A DNA stretch of 32,134 nucleotides, taken from positions 1-32,134 of the forward strand of contig CAZPQQ010000034.1 of assembly GCA_964588665.1 (NCBI GenBank), written 5' to 3'. Under the pieces are notes generated by a model. That model ran no database searches, was not told the origin of the DNA, and was given only the letters and a program-made list of their open reading frames with translations. Position 1 is the stretch's first letter. Each line of letters begins with the position of its first letter. The position numbers and the translations under genes were made by a program. This document shows, piece after piece, positions 8,010 to 15,738 of the stretch. The stretch is from UBA2160 sp964588665. Lineage in GTDB: Bacteria; Chloroflexota; Dehalococcoidia; Lucifugimonadales; UBA1123.

Positions 8010-8690
8010 CTACGGTGTCGCCAATGCATCGATAGCCTCTTCCAGTAACTCCAGGGATGCTCTGAAGTCTGTCGGGATCATACCGAATGCATCGTCTGGC
8101 AGTACGTTCTTCACGTCCAAGAAGATGGGTACGATCGTGGATTCGGCCAGAGCGTCTTCCACGAACTCTTTTTTGTCCTCTATCTGAGGCAGTTCGAAAT
8201 TGTCCTTGAGAGCATCCTTCGCGGCGTCCGCCAGAGCTTGCGCCTGAGCGCCGCCCTGCACGCCGGCCGGCAGATCCACGTCGGGAACGGGCAAGGTGAA
8301 GTTGTAGGCGAATCTCGCCATCCCTGTTATGAGCATAGAGGCCACAACGGCGCCCATCAACAGTCCGAGCACGATTCCGCCGAGCTTGTCGACCATCCCC
8401 GCGAGTCCGAGGGTCAGAACGGTCAAGGCCGGCTTGAGAATCTTGCCGATTATCTTGGCGACGAAGATGGTCCCGCCAATGATGATGGCATATGAGACTA
8501 CTGTAACAAGCGTGTCGGTGTTGAGGGAGTCCTCGAACATTGCCCCGACGTCGTCGGACAACTGCCCCGCCAGCAGCCACCCGATGAACGCGCCCGCGAC
8601 CAAAATCGCGGCGCCAATGAGGCCTGTCTTCAATCCTTGGTACAACCCGAGCGCCAAGACGACCAATAAAACGATGTCGAGCCAGTTCAT
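8010..8690 (-). CDS. CvpA family membrane protein
   Basis: A 226-residue protein with the CvpA layout: four predicted membrane segments in the first ~125 residues (WLDIVLLVVLALGLYQGLKTG; AILVAGAFIGWLLAG; VVSYAIIIGGTIFVAKIIG; GIVLGLLMGAVVASMLI) and a soluble C-terminal half rich in acidic and Ala residues. The N-terminal NWLD-x13-G-x2-G motif is characteristic. CvpA is needed for colicin V export and envelope integrity in enterobacteria; in Chloroflexota its role is untested. The C-terminal extension after residue 130 is longer than in E. coli CvpA. GGAGG (8699-8703) precedes the ATG by 8 bases. Confidence 0.85.
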   Translation of the reverse strand: MNWLDIVLLVVLALGLYQGLKTGLIGAAILVAGAFIGWLLAGQLSDDVGAMFEDSLNTDTLVTVVSYAIIIGGTIFVAKIIGKILKPALTVLTLGLAGMVDKLGGIVLGLLMGAVVASMLITGMARFAYNFTLPVPDVDLPAGVQGGAQAQALADAAKDALKDNFELPQIEDKKEFVEDALAESTIVPIFLDVKNVLPDDAFGMIPTDFRASLELLEEAIDALATP

Positions 8691-8898
8691 ACGTCAACCT
8701 CCGGACGCCCGCCTCCGGTTCATGGCAGGCCACTCATTTCGCACAGTTTATCACAGGCACAAAGTGTGCGAAATGTTATGAGCGCCGTTGGTATTGTGAT
8801 TTCCGGCAGGTCGCCCGCCGCGACGACAACCCGTGTCGACAGGCCGCACGGATCAATCTGGGCTCGGTTTAGGCGGGCAAGTCGAGTTCGTTGACAAC

Positions 8899-8928
8899 AA
8901 AAAACCGCCCCGCGGCGGACGGGGCGGT
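8899..8928 (-). terminator. Rho-independent terminator
   Basis: Read on the minus strand, ACCGCCCC (8928-8921) pairs with GGGGCGGT (8911-8904) around a 9-base loop and is followed by a T-run (8904-8899). It lies 76 bases after the stop of the selenoprotein candidate and before the CvpA gene, so it ends that short transcript. Confidence 0.85.
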
Positions 8929-9004
8929 CAGGTCCAGGCCCGGAGGGGGCGCCTGGTCGGGGGGTCTGGTTTTCATGCTGCGCGACGGACAATTCACATC
9001 GACG

Positions 9005-9310
9005 TCACGCGTATATCACTGCGCCGTTTTGAAGCTCCAAACTCGCTCGGAGAGAGCGCATGAACAGAAACCGCTTCGCGTCAATCCGGATGCTTCGCAA
9101 ATGAGGCGCCATCGCGTTTGACACCAGGATTTCGATGCCGTCCTGTTTCACGATGCTGTAGTTCGTTGTGTCTCGCTTGCCAACATGGGTATCGACCGAT
9201 ACCTCAACGGAACGCGAGGATCAATTAGAAATGCAGATCAGGTCCAGCGCTGCGCGGCCGCCTTTATCCAGGATGAACTGCTGGGCTTCGGCACTCAGTT
9301 GGACATCCAC
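9005..9310 (-). CDS. Candidate selenoprotein, CC/Se-motif-like family (in-frame TGA = Sec30)
   Basis: The frame starts at GTG (9308-9310) with GAGG (9318-9321) 7 bases upstream, reads MDVQLSAEAQQFILDKGG and ...DLICISN, meets TGA (9221-9223) at codon 30, then continues in the same frame for 71 more codons (SSRSVEVSV, then YSIVKQDGIEILVSNAMAPH, then RFLFMRSLRASLEL) to a TGA at 9005-9007. The part after codon 30 has the same layout as small CC/Se-motif proteins, which have an N-terminal SPEA-x4-KGG-like helix, a Cys/Sec site near residue 30 and a later GI-x-V strand. A hairpin with a GGTC loop (9188-9203) sits 17 bases after the TGA, as in bacterial SECIS elements. Total 101 residues, normal for the family. 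Cys26 gives a C-x3-U spacing. The gene has its own terminator and is divergent from the M16 peptidase. The alternative is a gene broken by a nonsense mutation. Family assignment is from memory of sequence layout. Confidence 0.72.
9188..9203 (-). promoter_or_regulatory. Bacterial SECIS-like hairpin
   Basis: On the minus strand the sequence GGTATC-GGTC-GATACC forms a perfect 6-bp stem with a GGTC loop. The loop begins 23 bases after the in-frame TGA (9221-9223). E. coli fdhF has GGUC in its SECIS apical loop at about 19 bases after its UGA, and bacterial SECIS loops generally fall about 16-37 bases downstream. The element lies within the coding sequence, as bacterial SECIS elements do, and would recruit SelB with Sec-tRNA. 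Confidence 0.72.
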
Positions 9311-9537
9311 TTCCTCACCTCGTCGCACCGGATTCCAATTCACTCTATGCCAGTATGATGAGACATTGGTCGGCAGCGATTCACAACTCAGCGAAAATCG
9401 ATCGATCCGTGCGGGCAGAGAGCCCCAACCGTGCGGATCGAGCAGGTTCTGTCGATCTTTCCGTGTCGCCGAAATGATATAATCCGATCCAGTCCAAGGC
9501 GAGGCTTGACGCCCGTCAAATCCACTCGGAGTGTTAG

Positions 9538-12192
9538 ATGGTCTCAATTGCGTTTGATAAGTTCACGTTGTCCAACGGGCTCGACGTCATCCTATCCGAA
9601 GACCACTCTCTGCCAGTCACAGCCGTGAACGTCTGGTACCATGTGGGCTCCAAGAACGAAGAGCCTGGACGGACGGGATTCGCCCATCTGTTCGAACACG
9701 TAATGTTCGAGGGCTCCAAGCACCACAACCACAGCTACTTCGACCCGCTACAAAAAGTCGGAGCCAACCTGAACGGGTCCACTACGCCCGACAGAACGAA
9801 CTATTGGGAGAACCTCCCCAGCAACTATTTAGAGCTTGCCCTGTGGCTCGAGTCCGACCGAATGGGTTTCCTGCTGGACGCCCTCGACCAGAAGCGCTTC
9901 GAGGTTCAGCGGGACATCGTGAAGAACGAGAGGCGGCAGAATTACGAGAACCGCCCCTACGGCATGGCTTCGATGATCATCCAGCCCAACCTGTATCCCG
10001 CTCCCCATCCGTACAACTGGACGACGATTGGCTCGCCAGAAGACCTGGACGACGCGTCGCTCGACGACATCAACGCGTTCTTTCAGAAGTTTTACTCACC
10101 GTCCAATGCCAGCCTCGCCATCGTCGGCGACTTCGATGCCCCGCACGTGAGAGACCAGGTTGAAAAATACTTTGGGGAGATTCCCTCTGCGCCGGCTGTC
10201 GATCGAATAGGCCGCATGGATTCAAACCTTCGCGGCCAGGCGTCGCTGACGACCCACGACAGCGTCCAACTGCCTCGGCTGTACCTGGTATGGCCGACCG
10301 GACCGATCTTCGACCGCGACCAGGCGCCGTTGGACTTGATGGCGTCGATCCTGGGAGACGGGAAGAGCTCGAGGCTATACCGCACGTTGGTGTACGACCG
10401 GCAGATCGCGCGAGAGGTTCGAGTCGAGCACTACGCTCAGGAGATCGCCGGCGAATTCAGTATCCAGGTGACGGCCAATCCGGGCCATTCCATTGATGAG
10501 ATCGAAGCAGTCATCGCCGAGGAGTTGGACCGTCTCAGGTCGGCGCCGCCGACCGAAGAAGAGTTGCAGAGGGCCAGAACTCGAATCGAGACGAGCCACG
10601 TAATGCAGTTGGAGCGTTTCGGTGGGTTCGGAGGCCGCGCGGACCAACTGAACTACTACAACACCCTTCAGGGCGATCCGGGCGCCATCAACACCGATGT
10701 CCAGAGGTACCTGGACGTTAGCGTCGATGACATCCACAAGGCGACTTCCGTCCTGGGCGATAACCAGGTGAGGTTGATAGTGAACCCGGAGGAGGCCCGT
10801 GAGGCGGCGACGACCGCGATCGATCGCACCTCCGCTCCCAGCGCAGCGCCGGAGCCGAAGTTTTCGCCGCCGGTGCCGCAACGCGCCACGCTGGCAAACG
10901 GCCTCGAAATCGTGCACCTCGAGCGTGGCGGCGTTCCAGCCGTTGCGTTCGGTCTCGTGTTGTCGGGCGGCGCGCTTGCCGACCCTGCCGCAAAGTCCGG
11001 CCTGGCGAACCTGACGGCCACGATGCTCGCGGAAGGAACTCGACTTCGCACCAGCAAGGACATATCCGACCAGTTGGAGGCTTTGGGAACACATTTGAGG
11101 CACCACGCGAGCCGTGAGTTCGCCATGGTCTCGTGCGACTCACTCGTTTCGAACTGGCGCAAGGCGCTTACCATTTTGGCTGAGGTGGCGCGAGACTCCG
11201 TATTCCCGGACCACGAACTCGCCAGGATCCGCAAAGACCTGATGACCGACTTCAGCCGCATCGTCGACAACCCCCTCGCCATCGCAAGCCGCGCCGCCCG
11301 GTCCCTCTTCTACGGTCCCGGCACACCCTACGGGCATCCTCTGACGGGCAACGAACAATCGGTCGCGACAATAAACCGCGACGACCTCGAGTCGTTCCAC
11401 CAATCACACTTTGGCCCAAGCAACGCGACATTCATCGTCGTTGGCAGCGTTTCGTTGGACGACGCGGTCGAAGCGACCGAAGCGGCGTTTGGAGACTGGC
11501 AAGGCAGCGGTTCACCGGCGCCTGACGGCCCCAGCGTTGATTCGAACGGCCTCACTCCGACCCGCATCTACATCGCCGACAAACCGGGGGCTGCGCAATC
11601 GATCATCCGCGCCGGCCACCTCACGGTCCCGCGCGCCCACGCCCACTATCTGCGTCTCACGATGCTGAACTACATCTTCGGCGGGCAATTCGCGTCGCGT
11701 CTCAACAACAACCTGCGACAGGACAAAGGCTACAGCTACGGCTACAGCTCGATGATCGACTGGAGCCACGGCCCGTCCATGCTCATGGTCGGAGGCGGCG
11801 TCCAAACCGCCGTCACGAAGGAAGCGCTTTTCGAGACGATCAAGGAGTTCAACGAAATAAGGTCCTCTCGGCCCGTAACGCAGGAAGAGTTCACAGACGC
11901 CCGCGACGGAATCCTGCGCAGCATACCCAGCCAGTTCGAGACACAACAACAGGTGTTGCAGCACCTAACCAGAATGGTCGTGTTCGGTCTGCCGGACGAC
12001 TACTTCACGACATTCGCCGACAAAGTGAACGAGATCACACTCGACGACGTTCATCAAGCGGCCGAAGATATGCTCGACACCGATCACCTGCGCATCCTGG
12101 TCGTCGGCGACGGCGAAACGATACGCGACGGCGTGGCCGAGCTCGGTCTGCCGGTCTCCGACGTGGACTACGAAGGCCGGCTCCTGGAGTGA
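9538..12192 (+). CDS. M16 family zinc metallopeptidase, two tandem M16 modules
   Basis: An 884-residue fused insulinase-type (pitrilysin) peptidase. The N-terminal module carries the inverted zinc motif HLFEH (residues 50-54) and the distal Glu131 (VKNERRQN), 77 residues later, as in active M16 proteins. The C-terminal module, from about residue 440 (PPVPQRATLANGLEIVHLERGGVPAVAFGLVL), lacks HxxEH (GLANLTATMLAEGT instead) and is the non-catalytic half of the clamshell. No signal peptide is seen, so the enzyme is probably cytosolic or exported by another route. GGAG (9528-9531) lies 6 bases before the ATG. It is divergent from the selenoprotein candidate, with 227 bases between starts. The downstream HicB-like gene follows after 10 bases, so they are likely co-transcribed. 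Confidence 0.92.
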   Translation: MVSIAFDKFTLSNGLDVILSEDHSLPVTAVNVWYHVGSKNEEPGRTGFAHLFEHVMFEGSKHHNHSYFDPLQKVGANLNGSTTPDRTNYWENLPSNYLELALWLESDRMGFLLDALDQKRFEVQRDIVKNERRQNYENRPYGMASMIIQPNLYPAPHPYNWTTIGSPEDLDDASLDDINAFFQKFYSPSNASLAIVGDFDAPHVRDQVEKYFGEIPSAPAVDRIGRMDSNLRGQASLTTHDSVQLPRLYLVWPTGPIFDRDQAPLDLMASILGDGKSSRLYRTLVYDRQIAREVRVEHYAQEIAGEFSIQVTANPGHSIDEIEAVIAEELDRLRSAPPTEEELQRARTRIETSHVMQLERFGGFGGRADQLNYYNTLQGDPGAINTDVQRYLDVSVDDIHKATSVLGDNQVRLIVNPEEAREAATTAIDRTSAPSAAPEPKFSPPVPQRATLANGLEIVHLERGGVPAVAFGLVLSGGALADPAAKSGLANLTATMLAEGTRLRTSKDISDQLEALGTHLRHHASREFAMVSCDSLVSNWRKALTILAEVARDSVFPDHELARIRKDLMTDFSRIVDNPLAIASRAARSLFYGPGTPYGHPLTGNEQSVATINRDDLESFHQSHFGPSNATFIVVGSVSLDDAVEATEAAFGDWQGSGSPAPDGPSVDSNGLTPTRIYIADKPGAAQSIIRAGHLTVPRAHAHYLRLTMLNYIFGGQFASRLNNNLRQDKGYSYGYSSMIDWSHGPSMLMVGGGVQTAVTKEALFETIKEFNEIRSSRPVTQEEFTDARDGILRSIPSQFETQQQVLQHLTRMVVFGLPDDYFTTFADKVNEITLDDVHQAAEDMLDTDHLRILVVGDGETIRDGVAELGLPVSDVDYEGRLLE

Positions 12193-12202
12193 ATGAATCG
12201 AT

Positions 12203-12508
12203 ATGGCCAAGCAACGATTTACCGTCATACTGATTCCCGACACCACTGGATATCAGGTCATCGTGCCGCATTACCCTGAATGCACGACCTCTGGCGACAC
12301 GCCGGAAGAGGCGTTTTCCAACGCTAATCAGGCGCTGGAACTGATGTTGGAGGTTGACGATGCGGAACAGACCCCAGTGCCGCCCAACGTCTGCGCATCC
12401 CACGTCGTAGTCGGAGACATCGAGTTGGATCTTCCAGAGCACATGCTCTCAGAAGTGCGCGACTACGCTTCGGAGTACGATCCGCCGTCGAAGGCGGCGG
12501 CCCGTTGA
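12203..12508 (+). CDS. HicB-like protein (orphan antitoxin-type)
   Basis: A 101-residue protein with the HicB/UPF0150 fold: FTVILIPDTTGYQVIVPHYPECTTSGDTPEEAFSNANQALELML is the beta-rich, partly degraded RNase H-like core that in true HicB binds the HicA toxin. After residue 60 there is an acidic tail (VVVGDIELDLPEHM) instead of a clear ribbon-helix-helix or HTH DNA-binding domain. No HicA-type double-stranded-RNA-binding toxin lies next to it. It starts 10 bases after the peptidase stop with only a distant GGAG, so translation may depend on coupling. It may be a solitary HicB domain rather than part of a toxin-antitoxin system. Confidence 0.7.
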   Translation: MAKQRFTVILIPDTTGYQVIVPHYPECTTSGDTPEEAFSNANQALELMLEVDDAEQTPVPPNVCASHVVVGDIELDLPEHMLSEVRDYASEYDPPSKAAAR

Positions 12509-12553
12509 AGTTGTCCCCGATGGCTCCCCATAGATACTCCCTCAAAACACCGT

Positions 12554-13477
12554 ATGAACGCTGACCCCACACCCCTGCGCCTGGTGGAGACCTTCCACAA
12601 CCTGTTCTACACGCCCATCTACGTGGCGGTGACGGGCGGGCACTTCTACGCCGAAGGCCTGAACGTGCATTTCAGCACCGTCCCCGAAGGCGGGTCGGCC
12701 ATGGAGATGCTCAGGTCGGGCGCGGCGGACGTGACGCAGACGGGCATCAGCCGCTCGCTCATGGAGCTTGACGCGGGTCGCACGGACGCCCCGCTCCACG
12801 TGGCCGAGATCAACCAACGCGACGGCTTCTTCCTCCTGTCGCGGCGACCAGTCGAGGACTGGACGTGGGGGCGTCTTGAAGGCGCGACCGTGGCCCCGGT
12901 CGGGTTCACTCCGGTGCCATGGACGTCGCTCAGGTCGGCGCTCCTCAAGAACGCCGTTGATCCAGGCCGGTTGACGCTGGTCGAAGGACTGTCCGCCGGT
13001 GACGCGCTTGATCTGTTCCGCGGGGAAGGCGTCGACTATATCCAGATGCCGCATCCGCAGGCCCAGACGTTGATCGAACAAGGCGTCGGACACCTAGTAA
13101 CGGCCCTCGGACCCGAGTCGGGCTACATATGCTACAGCTCCTTCGCCGCGATGCCTGAATTCATCGAGACACGGCCAGACACCGTTCAGCGCTTCGTCGA
13201 CGGGTTCAGCAAGGCGTTGACCTGGCTCGCGGCAGCCGATGACGCCGACATCGTCGAACGAGTGTCGCCGCTGTTCCCGGACCTGTCCGACAGCACGTTG
13301 GAGGCAGCAATCCATCAATACCGTATACAAAAGACGTGGCCCAGCGACCCCGCGATCGGCGAAGACGGGTACACGACGATGCGAGACCTGATGATCGACG
13401 CAGGACTCGTACGCGGGCGCCATCCGTACGAAAGCGTCGTCAGGCCGGAATTCGCTCGAAAAGCGATGGAGCGTTGA
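12554..13477 (+). CDS. NMT1/THI5-like substrate-binding protein without signal peptide
   Basis: A 307-residue protein of the SsuA/THI5 (NMT1) periplasmic-binding fold: LRLVETFHNLFYTPIYVAVTGGHFYAEGLNVHFSTVPEGGSAMEMLRSGAADVTQTG is the conserved first lobe, and FRGEGVDYIQMPHPQAQTLIEQG is in the second. Bacterial members normally feed ABC importers for pyrimidines, sulfonates or nitrate. This one has no signal peptide or lipobox, and no permease or ATPase gene is nearby, so a cytosolic binding or enzymatic role is possible. No clear Shine-Dalgarno precedes the ATG; the transcript may be leaderless or coupled. Its stop overlaps the start of the Nudix gene (TTGA), so expression is tied to the next two genes. 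Confidence 0.78.
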   Translation: MNADPTPLRLVETFHNLFYTPIYVAVTGGHFYAEGLNVHFSTVPEGGSAMEMLRSGAADVTQTGISRSLMELDAGRTDAPLHVAEINQRDGFFLLSRRPVEDWTWGRLEGATVAPVGFTPVPWTSLRSALLKNAVDPGRLTLVEGLSAGDALDLFRGEGVDYIQMPHPQAQTLIEQGVGHLVTALGPESGYICYSSFAAMPEFIETRPDTVQRFVDGFSKALTWLAAADDADIVERVSPLFPDLSDSTLEAAIHQYRIQKTWPSDPAIGEDGYTTMRDLMIDAGLVRGRHPYESVVRPEFARKAMER

Positions 13478-13923
13478 TCACCGCCAAGCCGGTCATCGAC
13501 AAGGCGGTCGCGTACATTACGCAGGGTGACCGGCTGCTTGTGTTCAGTCACGTCGGGATACCCGAGGCGGGAATCCAGGTCCCCGCAGGAACCATCGAGC
13601 TGGGAGAGTCTCCGGAGGGCGCCGTCCTGCGGGAGGCCCGCGAGGAGACCGGCCTGGAGAATCTGCGGGTGAGCTCGTTCCTTGGCGTCCAAGTCATCGA
13701 CGTCACGCCGTTCGGCCGAAACGAGGTCTTCCGCCGGCACTGCTTCCATCTCGAGCTGGTTGGGACCGCGCCGGAGCGATGGACCCACTTCGAACGAGAC
13801 CCGTCCGACGGCGGACCGCCTATCGAGTTCGAGTTGTTCTGGGTGCCCATGCCCGACGATGTGCCCGAGTTGGCGGCGGACATGGGAGCGATGTTTGATC
13901 TTTTGGCAGGCGACATGCGATGA
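13474..13923 (+). CDS. Nudix hydrolase
   Basis: A 149-residue Nudix protein. The full Nudix box G-x5-E-x7-REAREETGL spans residues 39-61, so the metal-binding and catalytic Glu residues are present. Nudix enzymes hydrolyse nucleoside diphosphates linked to another moiety; the substrate cannot be told. The start is taken as TTG at 13474, which overlaps the stop of the upstream gene (TTGA); residues from ITAKPVIDKAVAYI onward match the usual first strand. A start further upstream would overlap the binding-protein gene with Arg-rich sequence. The 3' end overlaps the next gene by ATGA. Confidence 0.85.
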   Translation: MITAKPVIDKAVAYITQGDRLLVFSHVGIPEAGIQVPAGTIELGESPEGAVLREAREETGLENLRVSSFLGVQVIDVTPFGRNEVFRRHCFHLELVGTAPERWTHFERDPSDGGPPIEFELFWVPMPDDVPELAADMGAMFDLLAGDMR

Positions 13924-14621
13924 GAGTTCCCGCAAAGATCGTGTCCATCACGCAGGAGACGCCGACGGTCAAGTCGTTCGAGTTCGACCTGGGCGACAAC
14001 AGCCTGGAATTCAAGGCAGGTCAGTGGGTCGACTTCTTCGTGCGCATTGACGGCGCGGAGGCCGTGGGAGGGTATTCGATCACCTCGTCGCCAATCCGTC
14101 AGGACCGGATTAGTCTGGCGATCAAGCTGGGCGGCGACAATCCTGTCCCACATTTCCTCCACAGTCGTGCGCGAGTGGGGGACGGCGTGGAGATGCAGGT
14201 TGGCGGCGATTTCTACTACACGAGTGACATGGCCGGTTCTATCGTGCTGCTGGCGGGCGGCATCGGTGTCACGCCGCTGATGAGCATGATGCGATACGTC
14301 GACGAGGGCGTGCCGGGCGTCGACGCCTCGCTCGTGCACAGCGCGGGCTCGCCGTCCGAGTTGCTGTTTCGCGACGAGTTGCAGGAGATGACGGCACGCA
14401 ACTCGCGTCTGAGGTACGCTGCCACAGTCACCGGGCCGAGCGACGAGCCATGGAACGGCGCCGCGGGCAGGATCGACAGAGAGATGCTCGAGCGCACTGG
14501 CGTCGACCTTCGCGCCATGTTCTTCCTCAGCGGCCCGCCGTCGATGATCCCCGACATGCGACGCATTCTCTCGGACATGGGCGTGCCCGAAGACCTAATC
14601 CGCTACGAGCAGTGGTGGTAG
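13920..14621 (+). CDS. FAD/NAD(P)-binding oxidoreductase (ferredoxin reductase-like, OXNAD-type)
   Basis: A 233-residue two-domain flavoprotein of the ferredoxin-NADP reductase superfamily. The FAD domain spans about residues 1-95. In place of the usual RxYS it has GGYSITSSP (about residues 57-65), as I recall for the OXNAD1-like subgroup. The NAD(P) domain begins at IVLLAGGIGVTPLMSM and ends with FFLSGPPSMIPDMRRIL, the standard C-terminal pattern. There is no 2Fe-2S domain, so an electron partner is expected elsewhere. The ATG overlaps the Nudix stop (ATGA), giving a tightly coupled three-gene unit with the binding protein. Confidence 0.85.
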   Translation: MRVPAKIVSITQETPTVKSFEFDLGDNSLEFKAGQWVDFFVRIDGAEAVGGYSITSSPIRQDRISLAIKLGGDNPVPHFLHSRARVGDGVEMQVGGDFYYTSDMAGSIVLLAGGIGVTPLMSMMRYVDEGVPGVDASLVHSAGSPSELLFRDELQEMTARNSRLRYAATVTGPSDEPWNGAAGRIDREMLERTGVDLRAMFFLSGPPSMIPDMRRILSDMGVPEDLIRYEQWW

Positions 14622-14704
14622 GCGGGGTCGTTCACAGCCAGTGGCGCGCCACATCGAAGCGGTTCGTGTCGATCAAGATCAAGACTTCAGGCGATCGGAA
14701 GGGG

Positions 14705-14730
14705 CCTTCGACAGGCTCAGGCCGAACGGG
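14705..14730. repeat. Dispersed repeat, TTCGACAGGCTCA type
   Basis: CCTTCGACAGGCTCAGGCC followed by GAACGGG matches the core found at 21633-21695, 21826-21852 and 30695-30728 in either orientation. Here it lies between convergent genes and is followed by CGTTCGGC, which can pair with its GCCGAACG. Confidence 0.75.
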
Positions 14731-14788
14731 TCTTTGGTCGTTCGGCATCCATATTTTCGGGGCGTGAATGAAGGCGCCTGTGGCGCCC

Positions 14789-15565
14789 CTAGATCATCGA
14801 GTGGCTCTGGCCGCCGTCCACAACGATGCAGGCGCCCGTGATCAGACCTGCTCGGTCGGAGCACAGGAACGCGATCAGATCGCCGAGTGGTTCGGGCCAG
14901 CCGAATCGCCCCATTGGAAGCTGCGTCGCGATGAACTGCTCCACGACTTCGGGCGGCTGGCTGTTCTGGAACGTTTCCCAGGAGCCGCCCGCGTGGGCGA
15001 TGGAACCAGGTGCGATGCTGTTCACGAGTATGCCGTCCTTGGCCAGCGACATGGCGGTGCTCCTCGTTGCGCCGATCAGTGCGGCCTTGGCAGCCATGTA
15101 GGAGATGTTCCCACCCGTTTCGCGACCCCATATCGACGCGATGTTGATGATGCGTCCCCAGCTCTGGCCCTGCATGTGCGGTATCACTTCGCGCATCAAC
15201 TGGTAGCCGCCGAAAAGGTTGAGGTCGAACGTCGCCTTGAAGTCGTCCACCGACGTTCCCGTGATGTCCTCTCGGGAGCGTGTGCCTCCCGCGTTGTTGA
15301 TGAGAATGTCGATCGGCCCAAGCCCATCGAGCGCCTGCCGGTGCAAGTCGCCCATGGTCTCGACGTCCGAGACATCGCCGACGAGGCCGACGGTTTTGAC
15401 TCCCATGGCCTCGAGTTCAGCCACAGTCGAGTCCAACGTGTCTTGCGTCCTGCCGCAGATCGCGACGTTTACGCCCTCCGCGGCCAGTGAAAGGGCAGCT
15501 TGTCTGCCCAACCCTCGGCTGCCCCCGGTGACCAGAGCGGTCTTGCCCGCTATGCCCAAGTCCAT
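14789..15565 (-). CDS. Short-chain dehydrogenase/reductase
   Basis: A 258-residue classical SDR. TGGSRGLG is at residues 13-20, NNAG at 90-93, Ser144 in NIAS, Tyr156 and Lys160 in YMAAK, then LVNSIAPGSIAHAGG and the C-terminal LITGACIVVDGGQS. All catalytic residues are present. It resembles the 3-oxoacyl-ACP reductase/glucose dehydrogenase-like group, but the substrate is unknown. I start at ATG 15565 because GGAGG (15574-15578) is 8 bases upstream; an earlier in-frame ATG at 15580 overlaps that ribosome binding site. The gene is divergent from the PHP gene. Confidence 0.9.
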   Translation of the reverse strand: MDLGIAGKTALVTGGSRGLGRQAALSLAAEGVNVAICGRTQDTLDSTVAELEAMGVKTVGLVGDVSDVETMGDLHRQALDGLGPIDILINNAGGTRSREDITGTSVDDFKATFDLNLFGGYQLMREVIPHMQGQSWGRIINIASIWGRETGGNISYMAAKAALIGATRSTAMSLAKDGILVNSIAPGSIAHAGGSWETFQNSQPPEVVEQFIATQLPMGRFGWPEPLGDLIAFLCSDRAGLITGACIVVDGGQSHSMI

Positions 15566-15738
15566 GTCTGCTGCCTCCATGACGAATTCGCGCCCAGCGT
15601 AACATGCACGCTGAACCCGCACAATCTCGTCGGCCTTGACGCGGCTGGCCGCCTCGCCTAATATGCTTCAGGGCAGGCGGACCGACCATGGGCACGGCCT
15701 GCGGATTCCATCTGAACAGCGAGCGACCAACGGCAAAC

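Noticed and set aside
8720..8992. Minus-strand frame of 90 codons
   Set aside because: It contains the terminator hairpin at 8899-8928 and has no coding character.
9311..9547. Upstream extension of the selenoprotein frame to an ATG at 9547
   Set aside because: The extension overlaps the M16 start, has no family character, and the GTG at 9310 has a good ribosome binding site.
12203..12508. Complete HicAB toxin-antitoxin module
   Set aside because: No HicA-like frame was found next to either HicB-like gene.
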